Assembly (NCBI RefSeq): GCF_943734655.1
Contig: NC_071355.1
Coordinates: forward strand, 75,405,449-75,469,448
From: Sabethes cyaneus
Lineage: Eukaryota > Arthropoda > Insecta > Diptera > Culicidae
Direction of reading: 5' to 3'
Length of the DNA stretch: 64,000 nucleotides
Below, in pieces: positions 22,461 to 33,085 of the stretch. The position numbers and the translations under genes are program-made. Under the pieces are notes generated by a model. It made no database searches. It saw only the letters and a program-made list of their open reading frames with translations, and was not told where the DNA came from. Positions within the stretch are counted from its first letter, which is position 1, and every line of letters begins with the position of its first letter.

Positions 22461-23880
22461 TAGGGATGGGAAAACTATCATTAACTACTGATAGTTATCA
22501 GTAAGCAATAATATCACTAAGTATCAGTAAGGTTTCACTATTATTGATATTTACTGATATAGTTACACGTTGTCCCGTTAGAAAAATTAATTGGATTAAA
22601 CTTATTAGTCGGTAGTTGCGTACGATAAACGTGGATGACACAATATATTGTAGTCATCGTTAGTAGCCTAAAGCCGGGGTAGCTCGCGCTGATTCAAGCA
22701 GTCGCCTCCATTTAACTCGAACTTTGGCCACTCGTCGCCAATTTTCCAGTCGTCTCAAAAGTCACAAATCACTTTCGACGTGATCGTGCCATCTTGCACA
22801 TTGAGCCCCTGTTCCTGATGCCAGTAAGGTTGTTGAAGACAACTGTTTCCATCGCACTATCATCCGACATTCTCACGACGCGTCTGGCCCACCGTAGCCT
22901 ACTGACTTTCGCCATATGTACGATGGGATTCTCTCCAAACAATGCCTGTAGCTCGTGATTAATACGTCTCCACCACTCTTCGCTTTCAGTTTGAACTCCG
23001 CCAAGTATCCGCAGTACCCTTTCGTTCGGACACGGCAAGGGCGCGTATATCCTCTATGAGCGACCTTACGAGTCCATAAAGAACTACTGACCTAATAAAA
23101 AATTTGTGCATTATCAGCTTCGTACCGTAGCATATGCTTCTTGATCGTAGCGTATAGCGAAGGACAAAGTAAGCTCGATTTCCCGCTTGACTGCGCCGCT
23201 GGATTGCCTTACTACTGTTGTCCACGGTCACCAGCAATCCAAAATAAACGAGTTCATCTACCACTTCTAGTTCGTCGCCGTCGAGGGTTACCATCCGTGA
23301 GAGGCACGCGTGTGGTTCCTTAGAGCCTCTTCCTTTCATGTATGTGATCTTTGACGTATTTATTATTAATCTGATCTTCCTAGACTACTGCCTTCAACCT
23401 GGCGTAGGTTGCCTCCACCATCGCATGGTTCATAGCTATGATATCAGTCATCTTGTCACCTTGTCTCAACCCTCGCCGTGTCTCGACGGGTGAGTCCCTG
23501 AGATGTGCACGAAACACACCACTCGATCCAATAGCTCTGGTCAGTAGCGTCAGTTTATCTTAGAAACCGTGTTCATCCAGTAAGTGCAATTGCTGGTCTT
23601 GATCGACTGATTCATGTCATGCGTAGGTATGATGAGCTCCCAACATATTTGCTGGGTGGTAAAAATCTGGTTCGTAGTTGTGCGAGCCTCCATAAAACCA
23701 GCTTGGTAAATTACAAAGTAAACTTACAATGAAGAACGCAGTTATAATATTACAATTTGCCATTTTTTACTTCAATGCCCTGATGAGTAAAATTTCTGAT
23801 ATTTACTGATAGTTATCAGCAACGTACTGAAATTACTGATAGTTATCAGTAGCGATTTTTAATGATAGTTCCCATCACTA
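22461..23880. mobile_element. hAT-like element with TAGGGATGGGA ends and 8-bp TSD TTCACAGC
   Basis: Left end tagggatgggaaaactatca; right end is the inverted tgatagttcccatcacta. Perfect 8-bp repeats ttcacagc lie at 22453-22460 and 23881-23888. Subterminal tactgatagttatcagtaa motifs occur at both ends. Total 1420 bp, most of which is an inserted RTE-like LINE fragment, leaving a small MITE core. No hAT transposase was seen. Confidence 0.88.
22690..23720 (-). mobile_element. RTE-like LINE fragment (RT to C-terminus) inside the hAT element
   Basis: The - strand reads reverse-transcriptase motif ETRRGLRQGDK near 23490, DELEVVDELVYFG near 23265, LIMHKFFIRSVVLYGLV near 23075-23125, then ERVLRILGGVQTE and MAKVSRLRWARRVVRMSDD (22860-23020). 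The order matches the C-terminal half of the RTE-like copies at 15 kb and 38 kb. It contains frameshifts and stops. Confidence 0.7.
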
Positions 23881-24194
23881 TTCACAGCCGTTGTTTTTGG
23901 CCAGAGCGCCAAAGTTTGGTAGCATTCGTTCATGTTCCCGATATTCAATAGTGTCAGAAACTTTCGTGGTTTTGTCCGCCGCATCCAAACTTTTTAAAAT
24001 AATAATGAGCAATGTTTTTAGCTTGTAGCGCTAAACATTACATTTCTTCTAACCAACAAGGATTCGAGGCCTGTCATTGAAAAAGCCTGCAGACTGGTTT
24101 ATGCTAACGACCTTAAAATTTACTAGATGATTCTTTGCGTCGAGGATTGTCACCGTCTTCAACTTCTCTTGGATACGTTTGTAAATTGTTGCAA

Positions 24195-24470
24195 AATTAA
24201 TTACTTGGCTATGCGAAGTTATGACGTTCCACCAAATCAAATCACCAGTAGTTTTCGACTACAAAATTGACAACCATGTCCTAAAAAGGGTTGAGCACGT
24301 GAATGACTTTGGTGCTTCTCGGAATTTGATCGCAATGAACTGATGGCATCGTGTACTAGAACGCCTAGTCCTGTTGAACAATACTTTGAATTTGGTGAAG
24401 CTCTAGTTTATTATAGCTTAGTTCGTTAAGACTGATTATAGATGAATTGTAAAATAAAAAAATAAATAGA
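24195..24470 (+). mobile_element. Internally deleted LINE fragment (same family as 20090)
   Basis: The sequence at 24213-24310 parallels 20128-20215 (tgcgaagttatgacgttcca and ggttgagcacgtgaatgactttggtgc). It then jumps to the extreme C-terminus (gtactagaacgcctagtcct...caatactttgaatttggtga), and ends in a 3' UTR with aaaataaaaaaataaata. The middle of the ORF is missing. Confidence 0.65.
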
Positions 24471-24620
24471 GGTGTCGGTCCTACTTAATACTAAACTAAA
24501 GTAATTTACCATGAAACCTATTGTCTGTTTTTGCTAGTTTATTTATGTCGCGAAAAATATCTAACTAATCTCTCATCAAACCATTTTCCTTACTAACCCG
24601 CGCTAATCTATCTTTTCCAG

Positions 24621-24703
24621 ACGATCTTAACAAGGAGAAATCAAAGTACAAAGCAATTGCTGCCGAATTGGACTTAACCTTTGCCGATTTGTCCGGATAC
24701 TAA
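24621..24703 (+). CDS. Tm1: Tropomyosin 1 distal alternative terminal exon (ends SGY)
   Basis: An 83-nt exon after a strong acceptor (tatcttttccag) encodes, after the split Asp, DLNKEKSKYKAIAAELDLTF then ADLSGY and TAA at 24701-24703. The T-F-A-x-L-x-G-Y ending is the standard insect tropomyosin terminus, giving a 284-residue protein. It lies about 15.5 kb downstream of the previous terminal exon, the gap being filled with transposons, so using this end requires skipping three earlier terminal exons and crossing that intron. A polyadenylation signal AATAAA lies at 25161-25166. Confidence 0.92.
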
Positions 24704-25413
24704 ACAACTACTAACAATCAGTCATCACATTTGTTTTCCGGCTCACCATTTAACGCTAACCAAGAATGACCTCCTAGTCGTTGCAGTCCGGGACAATATT
24801 TACAAGCGAACCGGTGACCAAATGCTTGGATCATTTAGAAATGAACGATCAAACACACTTGTATGCATGCACAAGGACAGTTAAATTCATTTATATGCGA
24901 TGAATTCGTCTAGATTGTAAGCTTTTTGAATTGGATAAAAACGAGAGATTTTGTTGCTCCTTGAACATCTTTAAAAGATTTCTTTTTTTGTGTCTATTAA
25001 AAATAATCCGCTTAACTGCCTTTGATTGTTTGGGAAGCTTGCCAGTTTTAAAACCGACATCTGAGAATTGCAAACTAATTGCACTGTTTTGATATTGAAT
25101 TTTTACATTCCATTATTCGATAAGTAAGCGTAACGAGATAAGCGTAAATTTTCGTTTTACAATAAAGCCACGAATTGAACCAAAGCAGCAGAATGCTACG
25201 TGTTGAACCCAGCGTCGAAGTGATGATCAAAGAATAATTTATTATCGTAAAGCTTTTTGTGATTGATGAACAGAGAGAACTCTAAACAGAAACTGATGAA
25301 ATAATTCTCTAGCGACATTCCGGTAAAAAAAGAATAAAACTATAAATCATAGACAAATCGAAATCAACATGAATCGTTTTATTGTTCCGAACAAATTTTT
25401 GACAATCCTTAAC
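24704..25413. other. Tm1 distal 3' UTR and convergent intergenic spacer
   Basis: 3' UTR of the last Tm1 exon with AATAAA at 25161-25166 (acaataaagcc). On the - strand the ModSP-like gene ends at 25414, so the two genes converge with about 250 bp between signals. No other feature was seen. Confidence 0.7.
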
Positions 25414-27503
25414 CTAAATAACTGGATATTGACTCTCGGCGTCCAGCACCATCGGAATATAGTTCTGCACTTCGGTGAAGGCGACATACTTGTTGTTATC
25501 GCAGCTTCCGCTGGCCGAACGGGGAGCCGAGCTAACGACACCGTACAGAAAGAACACGGTTTCACCAGCTATCTCCTTACCGAGGGCGAAACCACCTCCG
25601 CTATCCCCCTGGCAGACGCTGGTTCCTGCATAAAATGAATTAGATCGAATGTCATCCTACGTTAATTAGGTTACGTTAAACCGGAAAGCTAGACCTACCT
25701 GTCGCGGGATCGCCGGCACAGAACTTATCACCGGTCAAAAATGGCCGATAGGAAACGGGGGAAAAATCTCTGCAAGTGTAGTAGTCTACGGTCGGAATAT
25801 CGACCATCTTGAGGTTCGGACTAAGCTGACCACCCGAACTCGTCAATCCCCAGCCAGCGACTCTTCCGACACTGTTGGGCTTGATTCGCTTCTCGCTTTC
25901 AGTCCTTAGGTTTCTCTCCAAACAGATTGGTCTCACGTGCGACTTGAATACAATGAAGTCACTTAACACAACAATCGCTATATCCAGGTTGTAGTAACCG
26001 GAAAAGTCCTGATATTGGGGCTGTGTTATGAGTTCCCGCACCCGGATGATCTGCACTGGCAGACTCTCGATGGCATTCAGATCTCGTCGATACTTTCCGA
26101 CGGTTATCAGGAATGATTTTAAATTGTGGAATGACGTAACGTCCCAGAAGCAGTGGGCAGCCGTTACCACCAGCCTCTCGGTAAGTATTGTTCCACCGCA
26201 AATGTACAACCAGTCGTCTGATTTTAGATCATCCACGGTGTCATTTTCCAAGTTGCGATAAATACCCGCGTGCCAAGGAACTTCCGCAATGGATGCGTTT
26301 TTGCCTCCGATAATGTACGCTTCCGCGTCTGGAGTTGGCGTTCCACAGACGGGTTCACAGCGAAAGACAGGACTAGTCCACACACCATCTACGCAGGTAA
26401 GTGTTTCGTTAATAGGACCTTCCGGTTTCTGGTATCCTACCTTACAGTCGATACGCACTCTGGTCGTCGGAGGTAGGGGACGTTTACACGTGATTTGTTT
26501 TCTTTGATACTCACAGGCTGGCTGGACGGTAATTCCATTGATTGGAATTTCCGAACAGTATCCTGAAATCGGAATTGGTTAAGTTGAGTTGTTTCAAAAC
26601 GCTTCATTACTTACGCTCGCACTGTGGGAACGGATCCAGCCATTCTCCGTCGAGACAGGTGATAGTAGAAGCTCCCTTGATGGTGTATTTGTCATCGCAC
26701 AGCACGTGCACTGAGTTAAAGTTTTCGATAAATTCTCCACTGTTGATTAGAACATCTTTAGCCATTTCGTCGAGGACAATATGACCATTCGACGGCTGTT
26801 CAGGTACCAAGCATGAGCCTGGGGCTCCGGTTACCGTCGGTGACGGCGTGGTTGTGGTCGTAGTCGTTGTTGTCGTACTCAACATTTTCGGTGTAGTTGT
26901 TGGCGGGGGTTTTCCACACAGCAACTCGTCTTCATCGGAACCGTCCCGACAATCGATGACTCCATCGCACTTAGAGTACCCGCCAATGCATGCACCATAG
27001 CTGCAACGAAAGGCAAACGACGGACAGAATGTCAATCCGCAGATCTTCTGCTGTTCGTCGGATTCGTCGTCGCAGTTTGGCAGACCGTCACAAACCAAGT
27101 CGCTTGGAATGCATTGCCCTGATTGGCACTGAAATTCCATGCTCCTAAAACGAAAAGCAAAATGAATTCCGTTGAATCGCATTTTCACTAGTGGAGCGAG
27201 CTTACGAACAGTTCCCGGCAGTGAACAACGTTTCACTGTACCCGGGACAGTGCAGATGTTCGTCGGAACCGTCGGTACATTCCTTGATCCCGTTGCACAT
27301 GGCGTTTCCGTCGACGCATGCACCATACTGACAGCGAAATGCATAGCTCGGACAACGTATGAAAGCACAAGCCGTTGACGTTTCGTCCGATTTATCCTTA
27401 CAATCGACCACACCATCGCACAGCTGGTGGGACTCGATGCACTGTCCGCTGGCACACTTCCATTCGTAGAAGTTACAAACCTTTCGTCGATCTCGGAAGA
27501 ATG
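25414..27503 (-). CDS. Modular serine protease, ModSP/HP14-like (5' end incomplete)
   Basis: Secreted initiator protease of the Toll and prophenoloxidase cascades, by family. Four exons on the - strand: 27503-27206, 27144-26615, 26562-25699 and 25625-25414, with GT-AG introns of 61, 52 and 73 bp; the joined frame is 633 residues plus stop. Domain order: four LDLa repeats (each with six Cys and C-x-DG-x-x-x-C-x-D-x-SDE), a Thr-rich linker, a sushi/CCP domain (SCLVPEQPSNGHI), a second Cys-rich module (YCSEIPINGIT...CEPVC), then a trypsin domain starting IIGGKNAS. Catalytic His (TAAHC), Asp (NLDIAIV) and Ser (GDSGGG) are intact. The activation site follows Tyr (EAY/IIGG) and the S1 base residue is Ser, as expected for a chymotrypsin-like enzyme able to autoactivate. 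The signal-peptide exon was not found; the acceptor at 27504 (gatag) implies one upstream. Confidence 0.88.
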
Positions 27504-28940
27504 CTATCGAAAAGGATTTATACATAAATAAGCGTCGACTAAAATATTACTGATTAATGAAGATTTTAGACTTGGAGGTATATCAGGCATTTCCGTTATG
27601 TTAAGAGGACTTCCCAATTTATGCCTTCAATCATAAAATCATTACAACACTATTGACAGTAATTAAGGTAGTCGATTCGTTACACTTTTTGCGGCACGTT
27701 TGCGCTACAAATGAGTTTATGAGCGTAATTACACCGTCCGTGCATCAGATAATTGAATTGGTAGCACTATTAGCGATGGGAATTCCCTCCGACACGCAAC
27801 GTTTCTATGCATCATTAGTTTTCCACGATCAACGCAATTTCAACAACCTTAACGTGCATCCTACTGTGATACCTTACATCAACTGTTGTTTGTGTCACGA
27901 CTGAAAGGTCATTTTCGGCTGTGTTATCAGTTGCAAACGAAAGTCACAAACAAATTTTTAGTATCATTACTGGCGCACAGTTTGTCCCCCAGCGAATCGA
28001 AAATACATACACTGAATTTGCAACTGCATAGAAGGAGCCATCAATTCAGCACCGATCCAGATCAACACAATGCATTTCCACGTTGTTGTTTCGGAGCTGC
28101 GTTTCCACATTTATTAGAGCGACACACTTTATACAGCGCTTCTGATTCTGTCGGTCCGAAAAAGCACACTGAAGCAGGAGTTCATAGCTCCTGAAAAAAC
28201 GATGGTCACTGATGCTTCTTGCGAGAATCGTTATCTCCGACCGTCGAAACCTGTTTTGTGCCAGAGCTGGGATTCACCTATATCGTTCGCAGGAGAAAGA
28301 AGCTTTGGACTGGATTGAAAAAGCGCGTGCGAACTTTGTGAACTTGAATTCTCAACTAGGTACTGTGATGCACTGCAGCAGCAGCATTGTGGACCGGAAT
28401 CGGTGACGTCACAATGACGCTGATGATGTTTATGATTATGATGATCATTCATTCAGTAACCGATTGCTTACCTGGCTAAAGTAGAGTAAATTGCACGAAA
28501 CGATATTCTGCGAAGTTATCGATGGAATGACAATGATTCTACCAAACTAGCGAATTAACGAACTTATCGAAAAGAATATCGAATTAGGTCGATGTCTGTA
28601 TTCGAATATTATGTCCTCAGTTCGAGCATGAAAATGTAAATTGATATGTATGACAAATAAAAAAATTCTAATTTTAAATTAAAGAGCGCTCTTTTTGCTA
28701 CAGCCATAAATATAAAAGGTAAAACTATACTTTTTTCAACAATATTGTAGGTAATAATTAACTCTACAATTGCACAATACACCCATTTTTCAAATGCTGT
28801 TTGGCTGTAGTAAAACAGGCAAAAACGAAGCAAAAAGAGCAAATCAAGCCTAACCACAAGAAAAGAAAGCCGAGAAAATCAAATGTTTTGAATTGCTCGC
28901 AATATTATAATATAACGAGCGATTCAAAACGTAGTTAACA
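27504..28940. other. Upstream region of the ModSP-like gene, signal exon not located
   Basis: Should hold the first exon(s) of the protease on the - strand. I could not find a convincing Met plus hydrophobic stretch with a donor in correct phase. Short open frames (for example 28212-28406) have no family match. The tract 28620-28900 is AT-rich with a tataaaag string at 28709. Confidence 0.4.
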
Positions 28941-28964
28941 ATCTTTGTATCTTATATATAAAAA

Positions 28965-29605
28965 TGGAATATATATAAAAATGGTCAGTATGTTCCTTAT
29001 AGAATTGAAAATTACTGAACCGATCGGCGTGAAAATTTGCATGTAGGGGTATATGAGGCCGGAGAAGGTTCTTGTGACGGTTAGAGACCCCTCCCCTCAC
29101 TAAGAGGGGGGGGAGCTCCCATATAAATGAAATACAAATTTCTGCATAATTCGGAAGTAATCAAGCAACTGGAACCAAGCTTACATGAGGGGGTTTTTGG
29201 ATGCAAGACTTTTTTCTATGATAACTTAGGACCCTCCCTCATTTAGGAGGGTAGGCTCCCATACAAATGAGATACACATTTCCTCATAACTCGACAAGTA
29301 ATCAAGCAAATTGAAATAAATTTGACATGTGGGCGTTGGGGCTCCCTTATAAATGAAAAACAAAATTCCTCATATTTCAAGAACTGTTTAAGCAAATGGA
29401 ACCAAAATTGGCATGTGAGGGTTTTAGGAGACAGGAATTTTTTCTATGATGAATTATGACCCCTCCCCCTTTAAGAGGGAGAGCTGCCATGCAAATGAAA
29501 TACAAATTTTCTGATATCTCGAGTACTAATCAAGCAAACGAAACCAAATTTGGCATGTGTAGGATTTTGGAGGCATGAATTTATTTTATGTTGGTTTGAG
29601 ACCCC
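28965..29605. repeat. Diverged tandem repeat array (~135-bp units), left part
   Basis: Four or more imperfect units, each with the order: gaccc(c)tccc-(n)-ttt/aag-agggggg, ctcccata-aaatgaaatacaaatt, cataactcg-aagtaatcaagcaaa, ggaacca-a-ttggcatgtg-ggg-tttt, and tttttctatgat. The array resumes at 32932-33030 after the LINE, showing that the LINE interrupted it. Function unknown; this type of repeat is widespread in mosquito genomes. Confidence 0.7.
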
Positions 29606-29613
29606 ATACCCCT

Positions 29614-32600
29614 CGCCTCTGCGTCATACTTCAAGTCAGTCATCGCCTCTGCGTCATACTTCAAGTCAGTTAAGCTTATCGTCATCCGGTCCGGGACGTC
29701 TATCACAACGCATTATGGAAACCCCTGATCCGCCTAGCTCAGTCGAGCCTGCCGTAGTCTCCGAATCGCAATCGCAATTGTCTCGTTCCTGCCATCCAAG
29801 TCGTCCCGGCCCTGAGTCTAGTGCTGGCGAAGGGGTTTTCCACGCTGCCCTCCATGGCAAGTATCCTAACAGTATCGGAAACCATCGCTCTGATGAATTT
29901 TCAATTCCTAGGATGGCACCCCTAGCAAGCAACGTCCCACCAGCCACGTCGAATGTCCTGATTTATTATCAAAACGTTGGCGGAATAAACAATACCCTAG
30001 CCGAGTACCAGTCAGCCCTCAGCGACGCCTGCTATGATGTCTACGCTTTCACTGAAACGTGGTTGAACGAGAATACGTTGACGAACCAGCTGTTCAACGA
30101 CTCGTACTCCGTATATCGACAGGACCGGTCGTCTTTAAATAGTTTCAAACGCACAGGAGGTGGTGTATTGTTAGCTGTTCTTTCATGTTTCAAGTCTCGT
30201 ACGGTTAATCCTCCAGATTGCTCAGCGGTTGAACAATTATGGGTCGCAATTACTACTGCTGACGGAACACTCTATCTATGCGTGGTATATATTCCTCCTG
30301 ATCGAGTAAACGATGAAACTCTAATTGAAAAACATGTTAATTCACTCAACTGGATTATTTCGCAACTGGGGCCCCGAGATAAAATTATCATTTTTGGTGA
30401 TTTTAATTTAAGCGCGATTACTTGGCAGTGCAACCCTTACGGATCTTTCTTTCCGGTCACGTCTCTGTCCTCTATTGGAATAGCACCGCGAAAATTGCTC
30501 GATGCATATTGCACCGCTGGACTCAAACAGATAAGTGGAATTGTAAACGAAAATCATCGCACGCTTGATCTATGTTTCGCTGCCGATGAATTATGCGCAG
30601 ACTGTTTGGTTATCGAGGCTCCGTCACCGCTCGTAAAGCTTTGTAGGCATCATCCTCCTTTGCTTACGCATTTAAAGATTAGCCCACAACTACGCTTTCG
30701 GGACACTTCTGAAAGCCTGTCGTATGATTTCACTAAGGCAAATTTCCACGGCATGAACGATTTTTCTACACTTGTTGATTGGAACGAGGCCCTTCGCGAT
30801 CATGACGCCAATCTCGCAGCATCGACTATCTCTAGCATTATCCTTTATGCTATCGACCAGTTTGTACCCGTAAAAACTAAGCGTGTATCATCTAAACCAG
30901 CCTGGACAAACCGCGATCTTAAAACGGTGAAACGTGCTGCCCTTAGACAACACAGTAAGCATCGCATTGAAGCCACGAAGACAAGATATTTAGAAGCAAA
31001 TGCTAATTATAAACTACTTAACGATCGCCTGTATAACGCGTACCAGAACAATCTGCAACGCCGCCTCAAGGCAAACCCTAGAAGCTTTTGGCGCCACGTG
31101 AATGAGCAACGGAAAGAATCAGGGTTGCCTTCTATGATGTCCAATGGTTTATTCGAAGCTGACTCCACTGCTGACATCGCAGACTTGTTTCGTTCTCATT
31201 TTAGTAACGTGTTCACAAATGAACGTCTCGAACCGCAGGATGTAATTGTCGCTACCGGAAATGTTCCCCAACTTTCTGCACCCGCATTGCCGTTTGTTAT
31301 CACCGTTGACATGCTTTTATCAGCTGGAAAAGCCTTAAAATCATCTAAGGGACACGGCCCTGACGGTATCCCGTCAGTCATTCTGAAACGCTGCATGGAG
31401 ACCCTTGCGACACCTCTTGCAACAGTATTTAACTTATCCTTAGCTACAGGCGTATTCCCAAACTGCTGGAAACAATCGTATGTTTTTCCTGTTTTTAAGA
31501 AAGGTTGCAAGCGAATCGTATCGAATTATCGAGGCATTGCTGCGTTAAGTGCCACTTCTAAACTGTTCGAGTTAATTATTCTTCAAGAGCTAGTCCAGAG
31601 ATACAAACATTACATTTCGCCTGATCAGCACGGATTCATGCCAAAACGATCTACGTCAACCAACTTAACCTGCTTCACGTCGTTTGTAATACGACAAATA
31701 GAGACTTGCAATCAAGTGGACGCAATATACACAGACTTAACCGCAGCATTTGATACTATGAACCATCAAATAGCGATAGCTAAATTTGATAAACTGGGCA
31801 TGGATGAACATTTGCTTCTTTGGCTCCAATCTTACCTAAGCGGTCGGAGTATGTCTGTTAAAATAGGTGATCATATTTCATCTCCGTTCTCAGTTTGGTC
31901 CGGCGTTCCACAAGGGAGTCATCTTGGGCCTTTTTTATTCTTGTCATATATGAACGATGTCAATTTCATTTTGAATTGCATGAAACTCTCGTACGCCGAC
32001 GATTTAAAGCTATACTATACTATAAAACAACCACAAGATGCACTTTTCCTACAAAAACAGCTGGAAGTTTTCGCAGAATGGTGCCGAATGAACCGCATGT
32101 CGCTGAACGTATCCAAATGCTCGATAATCTCTTTTGGTCGAAGACAATCACTATTCCACTTTAACTATGCCTTAGAGGGTGTGCAGTTAAAGCGCGAATC
32201 AACAGTCAAAGATTTGGGAATCCTAATCGACACTAAACTAACCTTTAAGGATCACGTCACTTACATCGTGTCAAAAGCCTCTTCGCAGCTGGGCTTTTTA
32301 TTTCGCTTTGCGAAGAAGTTTAAAGATGTTTACTGCCTGAAAACTCTATATTGCTCGATTGTGCGACCTGTCCTAGAATATGCGTCCATCGTCTGGTCTC
32401 CTTATTACCAGAACGAAACTCAACGCATTGAGGCTATTCAGCGAAAATTCATCCGCTTCGCTCTACGTCATCTCAGGTGGACGGCTCCATTAAATCTGCC
32501 TAGCTATAAAAGCAGATGCATGCTTATTAATTTGGAACTACTAGAGGAGAGACGGAATGTAGCAAAAGCGTCCTTTATTGGTGATCTCTTGCAAGGACAC

Positions 32601-32923
32601 ATCGATTGTTCTGCGCTGCTCAGTACCTTGGATATCAGCATACGTCGCCGTAATCTTCGGTCCCATTCGTTCCTCAGCATTGGTCCTGCGAGAAGAAATT
32701 ATGGACTTAACGAGCCAATGCGTAGCATGTCTCGTGTATTCAACAAATGTTATAACGTATTTAATTTTAATGTATCTCGACAAACTAATAAGTGTAGTTT
32801 TAAGCGTGTATTATGTTAATTTATGTTGTCTATGCGTGTGTACCTTTATGCATCTATAGTTATATAGCACAATCTGTCATTGGGGTGATTTTTTACCTGT
32901 TGACTAAGCAATTAAATAAATAA
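29614..32923 (+). mobile_element. Near-intact non-LTR retrotransposon with 8-bp TSD
   Basis: The insertion is bounded by atacccct at 29606-29613 and 32924-32931. It begins with two copies of a 30-bp unit (cgcctctgcgtcatacttca..., 29614 and 29644), carries one long uninterrupted ORF, and ends in an (aaataaata) tail. No ORF1 (gag-like) is present, so it is either 5'-truncated precisely before ORF2 or a single-ORF type. The Jockey/I-like superfamily is likely; the clade is not assigned. The intact frame implies a recent insertion. Confidence 0.85.
29715..32819 (+). CDS. LINE ORF2: endonuclease-reverse transcriptase
   Basis: About 1034 residues from the Met at 29715 (METPDPPSSVEPAVV); an earlier in-frame Met at 29550 lies outside the element in flanking repeat, so I reject it. 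The APE-type endonuclease covers roughly residues 75-330: YYQNVGGINN, FTETWLN, GGGVLL, and IIIFGDFNLS. Where S-D-H-x-P is expected near the end of this domain the sequence is KLCRHHPPLL, so the catalytic Asp is not evident. Reverse transcriptase motifs: GPDGIPSVILKRC, IYTDLTAAFDTMNH, SGVPQGSHLGPFLFL, and SYADDLKLYY with an intact catalytic YADD. The C-terminal region ends FKRVLC. It would act on its own RNA for target-primed insertion. Confidence 0.88.
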   Translation: METPDPPSSVEPAVVSESQSQLSRSCHPSRPGPESSAGEGVFHAALHGKYPNSIGNHRSDEFSIPRMAPLASNVPPATSNVLIYYQNVGGINNTLAEYQSALSDACYDVYAFTETWLNENTLTNQLFNDSYSVYRQDRSSLNSFKRTGGGVLLAVLSCFKSRTVNPPDCSAVEQLWVAITTADGTLYLCVVYIPPDRVNDETLIEKHVNSLNWIISQLGPRDKIIIFGDFNLSAITWQCNPYGSFFPVTSLSSIGIAPRKLLDAYCTAGLKQISGIVNENHRTLDLCFAADELCADCLVIEAPSPLVKLCRHHPPLLTHLKISPQLRFRDTSESLSYDFTKANFHGMNDFSTLVDWNEALRDHDANLAASTISSIILYAIDQFVPVKTKRVSSKPAWTNRDLKTVKRAALRQHSKHRIEATKTRYLEANANYKLLNDRLYNAYQNNLQRRLKANPRSFWRHVNEQRKESGLPSMMSNGLFEADSTADIADLFRSHFSNVFTNERLEPQDVIVATGNVPQLSAPALPFVITVDMLLSAGKALKSSKGHGPDGIPSVILKRCMETLATPLATVFNLSLATGVFPNCWKQSYVFPVFKKGCKRIVSNYRGIAALSATSKLFELIILQELVQRYKHYISPDQHGFMPKRSTSTNLTCFTSFVIRQIETCNQVDAIYTDLTAAFDTMNHQIAIAKFDKLGMDEHLLLWLQSYLSGRSMSVKIGDHISSPFSVWSGVPQGSHLGPFLFLSYMNDVNFILNCMKLSYADDLKLYYTIKQPQDALFLQKQLEVFAEWCRMNRMSLNVSKCSIISFGRRQSLFHFNYALEGVQLKRESTVKDLGILIDTKLTFKDHVTYIVSKASSQLGFLFRFAKKFKDVYCLKTLYCSIVRPVLEYASIVWSPYYQNETQRIEAIQRKFIRFALRHLRWTAPLNLPSYKSRCMLINLELLEERRNVAKASFIGDLLQGHIDCSALLSTLDISIRRRNLRSHSFLSIGPARRNYGLNEPMRSMSRVFNKCYNVFNFNVSRQTNKCSFKRVLC

Positions 32924-32931
32924 ATACCCCT

Positions 32932-33040
32932 GTGGTAGGGGGATAAGGACTCTCATAGAAATGAAACAGAATTGTTTGCGTAACTCAAAAACTAATCGAG
33001 CTAGTGAAATTTTGGACTGTTCCATAAAACATAACAGTCA
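32932..33040. repeat. Diverged tandem repeat array, right part
   Basis: The motif order gtaggggg-(n)-ctctcatagaaatgaaacagaatt-(n)-gtaactcaaaaactaatcgagc continues the array found at 28965-29605, on the far side of the LINE. Confidence 0.65.
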
Positions 33041-33085
33041 ATAACAAGACCACCAAAAACTATCAGAAATCACCTCTGTTTAGGT

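Noticed and set aside
28231..28452. - strand frame with a His-rich start as the ModSP signal exon
   Set aside because: No hydrophobic signal sequence, and no donor in the phase required by the exon at 27503.
29550..29714. Upstream Met of the LINE ORF
   Set aside because: It lies in the flanking repeat array before the TSD, so it cannot belong to the mobile element.
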